DNA from: Acridotheres tristis
Lineage: Eukaryota > Chordata > Aves > Passeriformes > Sturnidae
NCBI GenBank assembly: GCA_037013685.1
Contig: CM072889.1
Location: forward strand, 6,767,976 to 6,831,975
Reading direction: 5' to 3'
Length of the DNA: 64,000 nucleotides
Below the pieces are notes generated by a model. That model ran no database searches. It had not been told where the DNA came from and saw only the letters and a list, made by a program, of their open reading frames with translations. The translations under genes and the position numbers were made by a program. Positions 1-14,096 of this stretch are shown piece by piece (positions within the stretch are counted from its first letter, which is position 1; every line of letters begins with the position of its first letter).

Positions 1-432
1 GCAGGAGCAGCATGTCAGTGTTCTTCCCATTACATTTGCATCAGTCCAGAGGTTCTCCCCTGAACAGAAGTGGCTGTTGAGTTACGGCTTTACAGGAAGC
101 TCCACAGAGGTCTAGGTTTTATATTTTCATACAAACTGACTAGTGTGTTTGCTAAAGTTTCAATTATTATTTATCTGCTCATTTCCTCAAAGCCCAAACA
201 TTTGCAAGATGAAAAAATGTGTGTTAGCCCCCTCTCCAAACACTTGACATAAAAGCTGAATTTGGAGTATTCAAGCTGTTGAATTGAAGTCAAGTAAGCT
301 ATGTTTTTGTTGAAAGTCTACAGGTACTTGCCAAATCAAGGTCCTAATGTAGAATTCATATTTGTTGGAAAGAGCATTCAACCCTGTGTTTAAATGCCTT
401 CTTAAATCAAGACCTTATTTCCAAATAATGTA

Positions 433-449
433 TTTTCTAACAGGTAAGT
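433..449 (+). other. Recursive-splice-like site (AG|GTAAGT)
   Basis: The sequence ttttctaacAG|GTAAGT places a full consensus donor directly after an acceptor-type AG at 443/444, the form of a zero-length recursive-splice exon in long vertebrate introns. The pyrimidine tract is only moderate, and the TTCTAAC branch-like element lies unusually close to the AG. Such sites occur by chance, so confidence is low. Confidence 0.2.
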
Positions 450-1640
450 CCCAACAAATTCTAATATCCATTCTGATCAGGAAAGAGCTCAGGTAATCAG
501 GTCTGCAGCAGAAGGTAGCAAGTATCCTGAAGCTGGTCCCACTGCTAATTTTTAATGATGTTTGTAATGTTTCAGAGGTATTTCAGTGTAAAAATGTACA
601 TTATAAAGTTATAGTAGACATTTTTACTAATGTGTTCCTTTTTATCACCATTTCAATCGCTTCATTGCATGCTCTCCAGGAAAGCACATGCAGCCAATAT
701 TCATCTGCAGATGGATGCAGTCCAGGCCATTTCAATAAAAGTCATTCCTTTATTGGGAATATTTGGACTTTTAGATAAAGCTTTACAATCCATATCCTTC
801 CTCTCTCCCCAGTATGTAGAATATTTTTCTGTTAGCATTAAGTATCCAACTGTTTTTAAAACATCAACTAAATCAAAATTAATAGGTAAATTTGGCTATT
901 ACAGACCATTGCTGCAGTGCCTCTTGCTGTTGTTGTTTGATAACAGAAGTACTGTTGAAGTGATATTGTGAAGTGTTTGCACACACACACGTCCAGCTGG
1001 ATTACTGCAACAACGAACATTTAATTGGAATTTGATCACTGAAATTCATTAATTGTAGCCTAATTTGCCACTAGTGAAAGCTGACAGAGATCTGTGAGAT
1101 CAGCTTAGTTCTGGTAGTTTATGCCAACAGTGGATTTGGCATAAACCCATTATCTTTTCTTGTTAAAGCTTTATTTCTTTTGAAGTAGTTGTATCCTTTG
1201 TCCGTAGTTAATTATGATATTAAATTGCAGGGGAATGTTTCCATTTTCTCCAACTGCTTAATCTGAGCCTTTGGTCTGACACATCAGATTAGTTGAGATT
1301 TAAACCAATGACCTCCTGGCTCTGGATAATGTCATGTTGGTTCCTATACAAAATAACAGAGCTGTCCCTGTTCAGGTTACACTAAATCACAAGCTGATGA
1401 GAGGTGACGGGTTCTGCAGCAGCTCTGAATCACATGTTGCTTGGTTTCTGCTTCTCTGGGCCAAATTCCTCCAGATAAAAATACAGAAGGTCACCCCTTG
1501 TCCGGAAACACTGTGCCAAGATCACAGCAATATTACAGCAGTATATTTTTGTTTTGGCTAGTAAAACAGCACTATTTTTATAAATGAAAACAATTGAAAA
1601 ACAGCACCAACCCAAACAACACTTTCGTGTGCATCTTCTC

Positions 1641-1658
1641 TTTCATTTATAAATGAAA
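1641..1658. repeat. Perfect 18-bp palindrome
   Basis: TTTCATTTATAAATGAAA equals its own reverse complement over all 18 bases. It is AT-rich, with no flanking extension. Confidence 0.85.
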
Positions 1659-4600
1659 TAGTATGAAGTGGTGAGACATTTTATAAGAACACTTTTAGTT
1701 TTAGTTTTTCTCTATGCCAGAAATATAAAAATAGTCAGAAAATGCTGTAAAATACATTCTGAAGACATTAGCCAGTCAGAAGTACTTATGTGCCAATTTG
1801 CAGCTGTGGCATGCTCAGAAGTCAGTGTCTAAAATGGCAGTTGGCACAGGTCCAGTGGGAAGTCTGAATGTCAGTGTGTGGTAAGTGTCTAAATCTCAAT
1901 CTCTCAAATAGTTAGATTGTTTATCTGAGTGGTTGCCCCTTGAAGTAGACAGAAATGTCAGGAGAAAACTGTTCAAAGAGATGTTGCACCACTGAGCTGT
2001 TGGATAACAGCATTGTTGAGTCTTGACTGTGGCTGTAATATTTCATAGGCATTTTTAAATGTTTTTTAGTATTTAGCTAAAAATACTTTATTTTTTTTAG
2101 CTTTCTAATGAATCCTAGAAATGTTATATTTTTTAAATTATATGCAATCATCTGTTCTTTGTGAGTTGTACAGCAGAGAGGTGTACACAGCTCTTCCTGC
2201 AGAGAGGGAAGGGAAATGAGTTCTGGGAGTAGACATCAGCTTGAAGGATGAGCTACAGACTCTGCACGGAAAGCCAAGCTTCTGCAACTGCAGAACAGGG
2301 AATGCCACATGTGCATGTTTTAGTGAGGCCTTAAAAGTTGTCAAGTCTTATTAATAAAACTTCTTAGAAAAGGAGAGTTTCATGTAGGTGGTTGTGTTCT
2401 AGGCTTTGATTCTGTAGGGCGGGATCACCCAAATGTCAGTGAAGCTGTTGAATACTGTTAAAGTTGCTATAAGTTTTGTGAAAGCAGTGGGGTAGAAGAG
2501 TGTTTACTATCCCTGTAAGTATTAGCACTGAAATTTGAACTCAGTTTATGTTAGACGTCAGAAACCTCTCTGAGCTGTGCCTAGAGACCTGACTAGCCAG
2601 CTAGCCCTCACTTCTGGAAACTCGTGTCATTCTAGGATGTGGACACAGTAGGCTTTGGCAATATTTGAATCACCTCTTTGCCAAAACACACTCTGTTGCT
2701 GCCTCCAGAAGAGCTTTGTCAGAAGACATGGCCTGTGGATCACATCCCATTTTCATCAAACCCAGGACTAGTCTGTGGTTTTGAACTGTTCCCTTAGAGG
2801 GTAGGCCCCACAAAACTCAGTATTTAAATAGTTTTAGGTGCTTGTAAGTGTAAAACTTAAGTCTGGACTAATACAGCAGAATTACCCACTTGCTATTTCT
2901 GTTAACTCGTTACTGGGATGTCCACACAGCATGGATGTGCTGAAAGATAGAAATCTCTCTAGACTGTTCCTAAAACCCTGACTTCCAGACAGGAGAATAT
3001 CAAGGAGATATGTCAGAGTTAAAATGATTTTTCTATGCTTGTTAAATCTCCTATTCTGACTACGCGGTACTATTCAGTATTTTTGGTGTGCTCAGGTTCA
3101 AAGCTCATAAAGGTCATGTTTCCTGTGGCGTACAGAGAGCAATTAGGGCAACAAGTTTTATTTCATTTGATAAAAGTTCACATACTTTAGTAGTTAAGTA
3201 ATAATTACAGTAACTCATGCATTAGTCATCTAAAATATTAATTCATTTGGCACAGTCCAACACCGTTACAACAGTGCCTGACAGGACTAGATGAAATCCT
3301 GTAGTTACCTTTTTAAATATCAAAGAATTTCTTCATTGTTGTGATAAAATACAGATGTGCCTTCAAATGAAACTTGCATGGTGAGCAGAAATAGAATATA
3401 TAATTAGAACAAAGAGGGCCTAAATCAAATTAATCTTTATCTGACAGGAACATTTACATCACTGAGTGCAAAGTCATAGCCAAAATTGAAATTAGAAACA
3501 GATAATTGTGATAAGAGAGGACACTTACACTGACTTTTCTCATGCATAATTGGAAAGCACACAAAATGCACTGCTTGTTATAATTAGAATTAGTGTTAAA
3601 AATACACCACTTTTGATGAATGCTGGTTTGTTGCAATAAAAAGTCGCTTAAATACTTGTCTGGTAAAAGCACAAATTGATTCTGATTAGAAGACCATAAA
3701 GAGGGCAGATGGTTTACTATATTTTCAAAAACAATAGTAATTGAAACAGACTTGGTATCACTAATTCAAGTGTGTTGCAGATCTTTGAATGTGAAGATTT
3801 TTTTGATGCAGGGCCTAAGTCCTATTCCTTAAGTACCAGAGAAGAAAATACGGTTTATGAAGTAGCTGTAAGAAAAAAAAATGAAAACGAACTAGTTGAA
3901 GCCATGGAGGGTATCAGTATCAGAACAAAAATCAACACTGAAAATTGTAATTCACTGGTGTTCAACTATACCCTTGCTCTACAGATCACTCATCCTTTTA
4001 TGAACAGTTGCAGATTGGAAGGCTGGGTTCTCAGGTGCTATAAATCCAATATGACTCGCTTGACATTGTCAAATGTGACTAACTTAACAGGCAGCTGAGA
4101 ATCAAAGCCTGTGTATATATAATACTGTGGATAGACACACATTTATGGAAATGGCACTGTAATTGCCCCCAGCTGTAAAAGAAAAAAATCCAGATGTTTA
4201 ATTTTTTAGATTTCAAAAGAAGTATAACTGGAGCTCTAATGATGCTTGTCTGCTTAACACCTCCCTGGCACAAGGGAAGCTGTTTCTATGGCATTAAGGA
4301 TGGTGGGAAGAGATGGGATGTGAAGTTCAGCCTTTGGGTGGATTGTCACAGGCTCTGAGCAGTTCCTCCTTTGGCTTTCACTTGCAGCTCTTATTAATGA
4401 AACAGATCCAGATCTGGGAATTCACCACCTCAATAGTTTAGCATGCTGTCAGACAGTAGCTTGTCAGATGGCTCTATTGTACTGCGATGTGATTTTTAGT
4501 AACATGCAGGATTGGGAAGCAACTCATGTATTGTGCACTGTTGAAAAGAAGGGTAATTTGAGGTAGCAGAAAGGATTTTCAATGCCAAAACAATGATAAT

Positions 4601-4821
4601 TCATCCTGTAGTAAGGAATTGTTATGACATATTTTCTATTATTAATTTTGTTAGAAGGTCCAGGTTAAATGACTGCAGTCAATTAAAAGATATATAGATA
4701 GAAAAGCTTCATATATTTATTACCTGCTTTAAAAAAAGGGAATTTATCTGAGCAAATTACAACATGGAAGACTGCACAACTGTAATTTAATGAGCTGCCT
4801 TTACATGAACATCTAGAATTA

Positions 4822-4845
4822 CTATTATTATAATTATTATTATTT
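4822..4845 (+). repeat. ATT/TTA simple repeat
   Basis: This is an imperfect run of ATT/TTA triplets, broken by one TAA. Confidence 0.8.
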
Positions 4846-7800
4846 TACATAAAAATAAAATAGTGACAAATATGAATGAGAAGGTAGCTTTTAATGTTAG
4901 CTGTAACAAAAATAACCATTGTGGTTAAAACAAATGTAAACTATAGCATTTCTGTGGGCCCTGTGCTGCCATAACTGCTGCAAATTAGTGCTTTGTCTCC
5001 TGGGGAGTGTCCCACTTAAATCAGGGAGTGCAAAGACACTTGGAGCAGAGTTTGTACAATGTACTAGTCTCTAAATGATAAATATGACTATGGTAATTTT
5101 TGAAGCACACTTTGCTAAAAGAAATAATCTAGCAACTAGGAATTTCATTCAGCTGATGCCCTAGGATGGTTTGTTGGAGATCAGCTCAAAGTATACACAG
5201 TGGTATTAGCTCACTGGGTCTGGCTTTTGTCAGGCACAGTGCAGCATAGTCCGGGCACTGCTTTTCTGTGTAAAATGAAAATTTATTCTTGCGTACGTAT
5301 TATTTGTCCAAAGCCTAAAAATGGCCACATGTAAATTTATACAGCTACATGAAGGAAGGCTGTTCTTTCAGTTCTCATTTCCTTACATTTTTTCCCGAAT
5401 TCAGAACTTCACTGTAGCTTAACCTGAGTTAAGTCTATGCCTAGGTATACTTGCTTGTGAAACTAATCGGCTAATTTTCAATGTGTTTTATTGTTACACT
5501 GAATAGAGATTTAGAGTGACTCTCAAGTCCTTAGTTTAGAACAGAACAGTAGAGACAACAGCATAATTCTGATGAAACAGTCATATTGCAGTGTCCTAAA
5601 GTGTGAACCTGGTAACAGATGAGACCCAAAATGTAGACATCCTTATGCCAGCAAGAATTCATTGATCAGAATGGTCTATTAAATGCCTTGTTTTCTTTAA
5701 AGCTCAACCCTTGTTTGTTGACTCTTGAAATTAACCTTGCCAGGAATGCATATATTAAGATATTCTATAAAGAGCTGAGGAAGATAAGACAAATTTAAAT
5801 CACACAATTGGAGTAAGCATGAATGTTAAAGCATTTTTCTCCGTCTTTGTATACTCACTGGCTTTGCCCTGTGTGGTAAACTATTGTAAACACATTTCTT
5901 TTTTGTTGGAAAACAGGACAAACATCCACTAGGTTTATTTAACATCCAAAAAATATCCCTCAAGGATAAATTATATGAATCTTTGTTACAGTATTTCACA
6001 AATCAAATTAGAGATTCAACATTAATAGATTTTGATTGACATATCTGATATTAAACACTAGGGTCTCTATAGACATTAGATCTTCCTCTTTAAGTGAATT
6101 ATAAAATTTCACTTCTTGATCAGAAGAAGAGTCTGTTTTGTCTTTGAATGGAAACAAGCGCAGATCTTTAGCTGACATAAACCAGCCCATTTCCACTGAA
6201 GCTGACTTGAGGCAGAGGTAAACTGGAGAATTAACAGCAAATGCCTTTTTTCCCATGGAATTCATTTTGCAGGACAGGGCTTCCTGATAGCACAGCTGAA
6301 ATTCTTGAGATTAATGCTTATTATATACAGGTAAAATTGTGGCAAGCAAGATGGTTACCTCTTGGCTTGAACACCTCTGGCTGAAATCTGACCTTTCAGT
6401 TTCAGACTGGACACTGCAACAGCTGGGGCCTCTTTGGTGTGCAGCATCAGCAAAGTGACAGCAACTCTTTGAAGGAATTAATTGAACAGGAAAGAAATAC
6501 AAGGGATTGCCACTGTAATACATGTCCCTGCTTGGGCAGGAGAGGGACTCCATTTTGGTAAGGATGGTGAGGAACCATCCGACAATTGGAGTACTCTTGT
6601 GTGTGATAGCAAAGCTTTGTGCTCCCAATCTCTTGAATTCAACTTAGAGGCTTGAACCTCTTTGCCGAGCATCTTGGAACTGCTCTTCTCTCTGCAGGAT
6701 AATTAAATGCTGGCTGGGACTGAAATTTGAAATTAGTTCCCCAGCTTGTAAGAGACTATTTTGGCATCAGGACTGGTCTGGTGTGAATGTGAAGGAGAAA
6801 CTCTCTTGGCTTTGTTCTGTGAAACTTGAAATTATTTAATTCTTAACTTCTCTGGAAAGGCACTTGAACAACATTTTGAGATAAAAAAGAAAAGGGTAAC
6901 AATTAACAGCAATCCGGGCTCCTTTCAGAAAAGTGAATCTTGTTTAGATGCTACCTACTGGTTTGTGGAACTAAAGCCTGAGGAGCCATGAATCTATTAA
7001 AGAGAAAAGATGACATAGTTAGGGAGACAATCAATACCTAATTTCTTCTCTGGAATTGCTTAAGAAAAAGAAGGAACACAAAGAATAGTGTTGCTATCAT
7101 CATAACCATATTAAGTGTGTTTTTCTTAAAAGACGTATATCCAGATAACGATATGCGTAGGGAAACAAACAATTGATACTGGATTTGTTAAGCCTTTGTT
7201 GGACTTCTGAGTTACACAAATTATATTTCCTTGAAGAAAATTATTACTTTTTAAATTTAGTGTTCACCCAACAATCTCACCTCTGTGATGATTATGAAGG
7301 TGACTTACTCCCTTAGGAATAATGTCTTATATGATACCTGATGTGTCTTAAAATTAAGGTAGGCAAAGTGGGCAATTTATCTCTGCAGAAATCTCTGCAG
7401 TATCATTTCACTTTACTGACCAATACTTTAAACTTCTCCTGCTCTAGGTGGGAGGCTTCTCAATTTCTTTTGCTGTGAGCAACATACCAGTTAACCCAAA
7501 ACAAATTTATATGATAGATGAGACTAATTCTCCAAAAAGGAGCTCAGCCTCACACCTGCTGCAGACAGGTTTGTGGCCAACCTTCCTTGACAGGGCTGGT
7601 ATGAATTCACATTCAGCAGAGACTGGAACATCTCTGTGCCTCCTTTAATGACTGTTATTTTTAGAACAGTTAAAAGCCTGCTATGCAGCGTGAAGGATAT
7701 AAAGGAGTATGGAGTATGTTAGATAAGAATAGAAATATAATAACTCTGAAGGAGACTGAGGTGGGCTTTTGTCTGCTACCCATAATACTGCCTAGTCCAG

Positions 7801-10800
7801 AAAGCACCTGGATGCTTTGGATAGATGTTTTTTCTCAAAAACATGTATGCTCTTTCTTCGAAGGATACCTTAATCAGATCATATTTTTAATAATGTAAAT
7901 ACATTTAAAGATTAAATACTTTGGCCGTGAGTCTTTACCTAAATGTGTGGATTTTACACCATTAGCTCTGGTGACTTAGTGTGGGTTTCTCATGATTTAT
8001 TCTTGTGTTGCACAGATTGCAGTTTGTTTCTGTGCCCCCTCCAAGGGTGAGACCCTCCACAGTGGTCATCTGGCTTAGCTCTGTTAAAGCGACTGCAGTC
8101 AGAACCATTGACACAGCAGCTCCATAAATCAGAAATGCATCTGCTTCCCACACTGGGACAGTCTTCAGCACTGAGGTGAAACTGTTTACAAGGTATCAGT
8201 ATTTCTGCTTCAGTCCTGTACATCTGTACAAAGGCAGTACTTCTCTTTAAAAATTTGCAGGTTTAATTACAGACTCAGTTCTACTGGGATGGCCGTGGAA
8301 GAGCTCTGGTGACTTCCATTTAATTACTTCTGATTAGACCTCTGATGCAAGTGACAGCAGAATCAAGCCCTGTATAACCCAGAAGGTTATCCAGAGTGAT
8401 CCCAAAGGAGCTGAAAAGGAGAGGCATTCTGAGAAATCTCTGTGATACCTGTGTGTTTTAGCATGTGATATAAAGGAGATTGTTTTCAACCCATTAGTTG
8501 CAGTGAGTACAAATGAAACAAAATATAATCTAAACTGGTTCAATGAGGTCCTTCAAGTATTAGAGGTGCTTGCTGAAAATGAAGTGGTTTAAATCAATCA
8601 AGAGGAATATCACTCAGAAGTTAGTCAGACAATGAAAGTTGCAGCTAATTTTCTTTTTAATAACTTCGAGATAATGTTGAAGAATTTCACAAAAAAAAGA
8701 ACTTCAGAATATTTACAAGATTTGTATTTGCCTTTATAGACAGCTGGGTCAGATCTTGACCATCCAATGCAGATTTACATTACTAAGTACTCAGGTATTT
8801 TGTGTAAGATGACAGACTAATGGCATTATGAAAGGACTAGTAAAACAGCAGGATATTTATGTTCTTTTTGGGTTTTCTTTCTTACTTTGTGTCATATCTG
8901 CTCATATAAAGCATGCCCTTTGCATAATTTCGAGGAGACATTTGTGTGTATCCTTTGCATATGTGTATCAAGTAAAGTGTGTGTGGAAGGTAAGAAGACA
9001 GTGACATGGCAGGAATAAAAAAGGAGAGATTGCATGTTTATTTGAAAAGGACACCTGCAGAATTCATGCTAGATTGGCCATTACCATGAGCCTCTTGGCC
9101 TTACAAATGTGTTTTTTGACCCATAATAGGTTACAGCTTGATTTAATAGTCACATTTCACTGCCTTTATGGACACCTTTACATCTTCTTTTCAGGGTAAT
9201 TATTTTTACACGCATCTGATGTGGCAACGTAATTGACTCCTGCTTTTGTACAGATATAGGTTAATGAACCAAACTGATAATTTCTTTAAGGAGAATAAAT
9301 CACCTGTGTATTGTTTTTGAAGTGATAGTGAAGCTGCATGTTTAGAGGGCTGCTTTTGATTTAACACCTTGCAGAGAGGTGGCCACCACGTGGGGCTCTC
9401 TGCTGCACAGTGCACATTGCACAGAAGTGTCCTGGAACGGTATTCCTGTCTCCACTGGGCTAGATTTTGCAGGGCTAATACCCCTAGAACTGATCTGAAA
9501 TAAGTACAATTATGGCAGTTCACATCCACATGGATGCTGATCTGAAGACTGGCTGGGAAAATAAAAACCTCTAAAAACCGGAAATTAATTTTCTTAAAAT
9601 AAAATCACAGCACTCCTAAAAAGCTCCCAAATGCATGCCTTTTATTCCAAAGCTAACATTTTTCTTCAAATTATGCACCAGTGTGAATTATTTCATTTTT
9701 CAGTTTCTCATGTAGTAAGGTGTGCAGTTTACTGTTTTGACGTCAGTTTGTTTTCATACAATTGAAAAGGAGTGTTTGATTAACAATGATCATTTTAGCA
9801 TGGTTTCTTAGCTTTTTTAAAAATCTGTTTCAACAGTGAAAGAACTTGAGCAGGAAATACCAAGTATGCAGGTGCCTTTAGCATTTTGATGGACACTGCG
9901 CAATGTCATTACATCTTTTTTTTTTCACTATGGTCTGAACAGAATCCAGAAAATCCTCTTTGTTGTCTTATGAGAGAGGAAGGATATGGAGGGAGGGAAG
10001 CATGCTCTGATATGAAATATTCCTGTTTTCTGAGAAGAGGCTGCAGCTCCAGAAAGCAGAAAATGTCCATGTATGTTAATTTTTTAACTTGCAAAACTTC
10101 CCTTTATGGTTTTACTTGTACATTATTGCTTTTCCTCTTTGGCTTAAGGCTCAGTTTCGTGTCAAGAATTGGTTACAACCTGTGCACAATGTGTTCAGAA
10201 CAGATGGACTTGAATACAGATTTTCTGCATATTTTTCGTGTTTACTGAAACAGCACCTCTGTTTCTGCATAAAGTATTTTGGGTTTTTGAGGAGCTGAAG
10301 ACAGAGACTAGGAGTCTAGAACATGCTTTTACAGATGTTACTCACGTGAATGGGCCTATTAACTTTAGACTACCAGTCTGAGAAAAAACAACTTGTAATC
10401 AAGGTCCATGCTGAGGGCCCTAATCAGTGAATGTGTGAATGCAGAGCATATGTTCTAGAAGCTCATCCTCAATATTATTCAGGACATTTTGGTCTGTCTT
10501 AATCAAGATGTCACTTCCACTTTACTATCCCTAATTTATTTTATTATGGATTAAGAAATATTGAATAGAGTAATGGTACATAGAATGCCAGAGCTTGTCT
10601 GACCTTTTGATCAGAAAGAAGATGCAAAAGGGTCATAAAACCTCTGGGTCTACCCAGCAGAGAACAGGTGCATTAAGTGGGGATGCAGCCAGGTTGTCTG
10701 ACTTTATTTGATAATTTAATAGCCCTTGCAAGTGAGGGACATCCAAGAGCTTTGAGGATGGAAGTGAATGGAGTCACAAATGGTTTATTTACACCTCTCC

Positions 10801-11579
10801 CAGCTGCTCACTGGGGCATAGCTGTAAATGTGGACACCAGTGTGTTCAGTCTGCTAAACATGCACTTCTCAGACTGTGCTTATGGCTGTCACCAAATTCC
10901 ACCCCTTGCTGGTAGTAATGGAGATTATGCATTTGAGGGGAGCAGTGTTTCTGTGGTTTTGCCACCCAGCACCTCTTGACCAATGTACACCAAACTTGGA
11001 ATAGATAGCAGCACTTTCAGAGTGGAAAGTTTTCTGAAGACCAGCGGTCAGCTGGGAAAGAGAGAGCCTAACGAGGTTGTAGTGGGGAAATGGGACATGG
11101 TATGAACTCAGCTCTCATAATTTGTTAGAGAACCCAGTCACAGAGGAGGGACAGGCAGATGCACACTCAGATCTGTGGGAAATCCACCTTCTTCTCACTG
11201 ATCAAGAACTGGTGGCTGCAAGTTTTCAATAACCTCCTTCATCTCAGTTTTTGTACTGTGGGACACCTTCACATACAGGACTTAGGAAGAGTGTACTGTA
11301 GAACATGGTATTTTGGAAAGCAGAACTTGGAAAATATCTCCCACATAAAGTATCCAAATGCAAATCCAGGCATTTTCTTCAGCCCTCCATCACACCCTGC
11401 TCCTTGCTGCAGTTCATCTCTCTGAGCAGTCACAGCAGCAAGCCAACAACTTCATGTACAGGAGCAGACCTGCTGAGTTCAAAGGAACTGGACATATATA
11501 TGTAAATGTTTGCAGGAACAGAATCCAATGTATTGCATGGAATTTGGCCTGGCTTTCCACGTCTCTCTAGGATTTGACC

Positions 11580-11900
11580 TATTGTTTTTAAACTCCACTG
11601 TAATTGATGCATTTTAATATTGCTGTGATGTTACCCTGAAAGGCAACTGGGAATTAGCATTCTGTATTTCATTATTTCGTGACTTTTTATATATTCATAT
11701 TTAGACTGAGCAGTGTTAAAAAGAATGTTTTATTTCATTATGCAATTTTTAGTGAGCTTATTATCAGTAATATGTTTAGCATAAAATTTATTAGTGACAT
11801 GCCCTTTAATTTAGCCTGTCTAATTGGTGCTAATTTACTTAGATTGCATTAAATTACACCCTTTAATGTAGCTATGTGTGGGTCAAGAAATCCATTCCAA
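11580..11900. other. CNE-like AT-rich block
   Basis: This compact block is rich in TAAT/ATTA homeodomain cores (ttaatat, cattattt, aatttattag, tctaattggt, gctaattta, gcattaaatta, ctttaatg) without simple repetition. This texture is typical of conserved non-coding enhancers in introns of neurodevelopmental genes. Conservation cannot be judged from one sequence. Confidence 0.22.
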
Positions 11901-13498
11901 CAGGTTAGGTAATTTTTCATGCAGCTGAACAGTAAAAATGGTATTAAGGTAGCTGAAAAATGCAGTCATGTTCCAAAATAATAGTTTTCCTGGATATTAT
12001 TATCAGAGAAACAGGATTTCTGTTATAAGTGTTTTTTGTTTGAGGACTTACAGGGTTCATCTTCCATCTAAACTCATGTCCCCAGTCTCCACAACAAAGG
12101 TGTGGATTAAAATCTTTACTCTTATGTGAGGGGTAATTATTAAGAATGATCTTTATTTCAGCCTTCATTCCTTCTTTATCACGCTTAGGGCAAAGATAAC
12201 AGTGAAAAATATGTTGTCCCTTTTTTATCTGAGTTTCTGCTTTCTGCTCCATTAGAATTACTTTGGTCAGATGGTTGGAGTGGAAAATAATTGATTTGAT
12301 CTCAGCAGTGTACAAAGAAGCAATCTAAGGCTGACAAAACAAAACAAAAATTCTGACCTGTAAGAGTCATCAATCTCTAGCAGTAAGAGCAGAGGGCACG
12401 GGCAGGACTCCTGGGGGCAGGTCCTCAGCTCCTGTAAATTGTCGCAGCTGTTATGAGTCAGTGGTGTTTGAAGTCACTGACAGTTTTGCCAGTGCAGGTC
12501 TCAGACCCTGGGTTCAGTTCCCAGTTTCCTGCTTAACCTATAGAAAACTCCCGCTGCTCTATGGTCGCTGGATATGTTGCTGCCCCTGCTCTATGGAGCA
12601 GCGATTGTCTGTCGCATTCCCGTGCCTCCATTCTCTCCCTGCATACCAACTCATCTGCTAAGAATTAAGCCCAAGGCAAACTTCTACAGTCCTTAGAGGT
12701 GCTTTACTTCAGTGCATCAGCAAGCCCCTTCACATCTTGGTGCTGTTGGTAGCAATGGTTCCAAGAAAAGGTGGATCAGGAGAGAAGGACACTGAGGCTT
12801 TCTCTGAATGAATGTGGCAGTGCAGCATATACAGAGTGTGTTCTCAAAGCCATGGAGATCAACAAATTATCTCCTTTCAACTTCTTTTTCTTATCCAGAG
12901 ACCTTGAGTCTTATATAAATATGTTTTGAGCCTGTGGATGGCCCATGTATCACAATGGTTCCCTGATCTGGATCTGCAGTTGTTTACTGAGGTTATGGTA
13001 TGGTGTTGTCATCATTGCTGAAGGAGTTCTGATGTTAAACTCCACTTTCCAGTTTTATTATCATCCTGTTCTCGTTGAGCTTAGTTTTATGATGGACTGC
13101 CTGAATAAGTAGAAACACTTGTTTTGTTTTCCTGTATAACTCACCCCTGACAGAGTCTTTACATTTATAAACCTACATTTGTAGAGATTTCAGGTCATAA
13201 TCTTGAGTTCCCTACATCTTCAGAGAACATCCAGACCAACAAACACATGGGAACTGGGTGAGAAGGAGCAGTCAGTAGGAGCTTACATGCAGAGCACCAC
13301 TAGGAAGGAGCAACAGGATATCAGCTGTTTTTTTACCTGTACTAATAGATATGATATTATTTCAGCTGAGTCACACATTATTGGGACTTTGCAGGTAAGC
13401 CACAGCCTACTCTCAGAAATAAAGCTGTGGCTCATTCAACGCCTTGTCTGTCCCATGTTTAAGTGGTTGCAGTTTTCCCCTGAAGCACCAATAACTTG

Positions 13499-13526
13499 AA
13501 AAATAAAGAAAATAAAGAAAAAGAAC
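13499..13526 (+). repeat. AAATAAAG short tandem repeat
   Basis: The A-rich unit AAATAAAG(A) is repeated about three times with decay at the end. Confidence 0.7.
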
Positions 13527-14079
13527 TTGAAGGAACAATATTCATAACAATTTTCTCTTCATACTAAGTGCTAATCCATAGGGTATCTTCTTGGCAAAAA
13601 AGAGCCAGTTATACCAAAATATCAACCTGAGTTTCCTAACACAGCCAATTGAGCATTAAGAACAAAGTTAAGGCCTTCTGATCCAGAAGGCTTTTCAATT
13701 CCTTGGAAAAGACTCCCATTCAGATGTTAGAGCAGTTGGAGGGGATTTAACCCTCAGAAGGCATAGGAAAAGCCGTTTTTGAGACAGTTGTCTGGGCTAA
13801 GCTTTTACCTGTTAAATTTTGCGATGTGAGATCAACTTTGCCTAATAACCAGTTGTAAAACTGGCAGAAAAAAAGAACAGCAGCAGCCCAATTGCAAACA
13901 TCATTCTGAGTATTATGTTTTGGGTAAATAAATATAGAAAAGAATAAGTGGAAATCTTCCTCTAATAGGAAGATACATCAATGATACTGTAATTAGAACC
14001 AACACCATTCAGCTACAAGAAAGTATTTATTTTACTGTGATTACAACAGTTGTTTATTCAAGCTCTATCCAGAAGCAGA

Positions 14080-14096
14080 ATATCCAGACTGGATAT
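14080..14096. repeat. 8-bp inverted repeat with TATCCAG repeats
   Basis: ATATCCAG and CTGGATAT flank a single A. The heptamer TATCCAG occurs three times within 14066-14100, twice as part of this inverted repeat region. Confidence 0.7.

Noticed and set aside
3745..4098. A 118-codon + strand frame with several N-glycosylation motifs, preceded by a TTGCAG acceptor-like string.
   Set aside because: No homology recognised, no donor after a sensible exon length, and the length is within the range of the many chance frames in this window.
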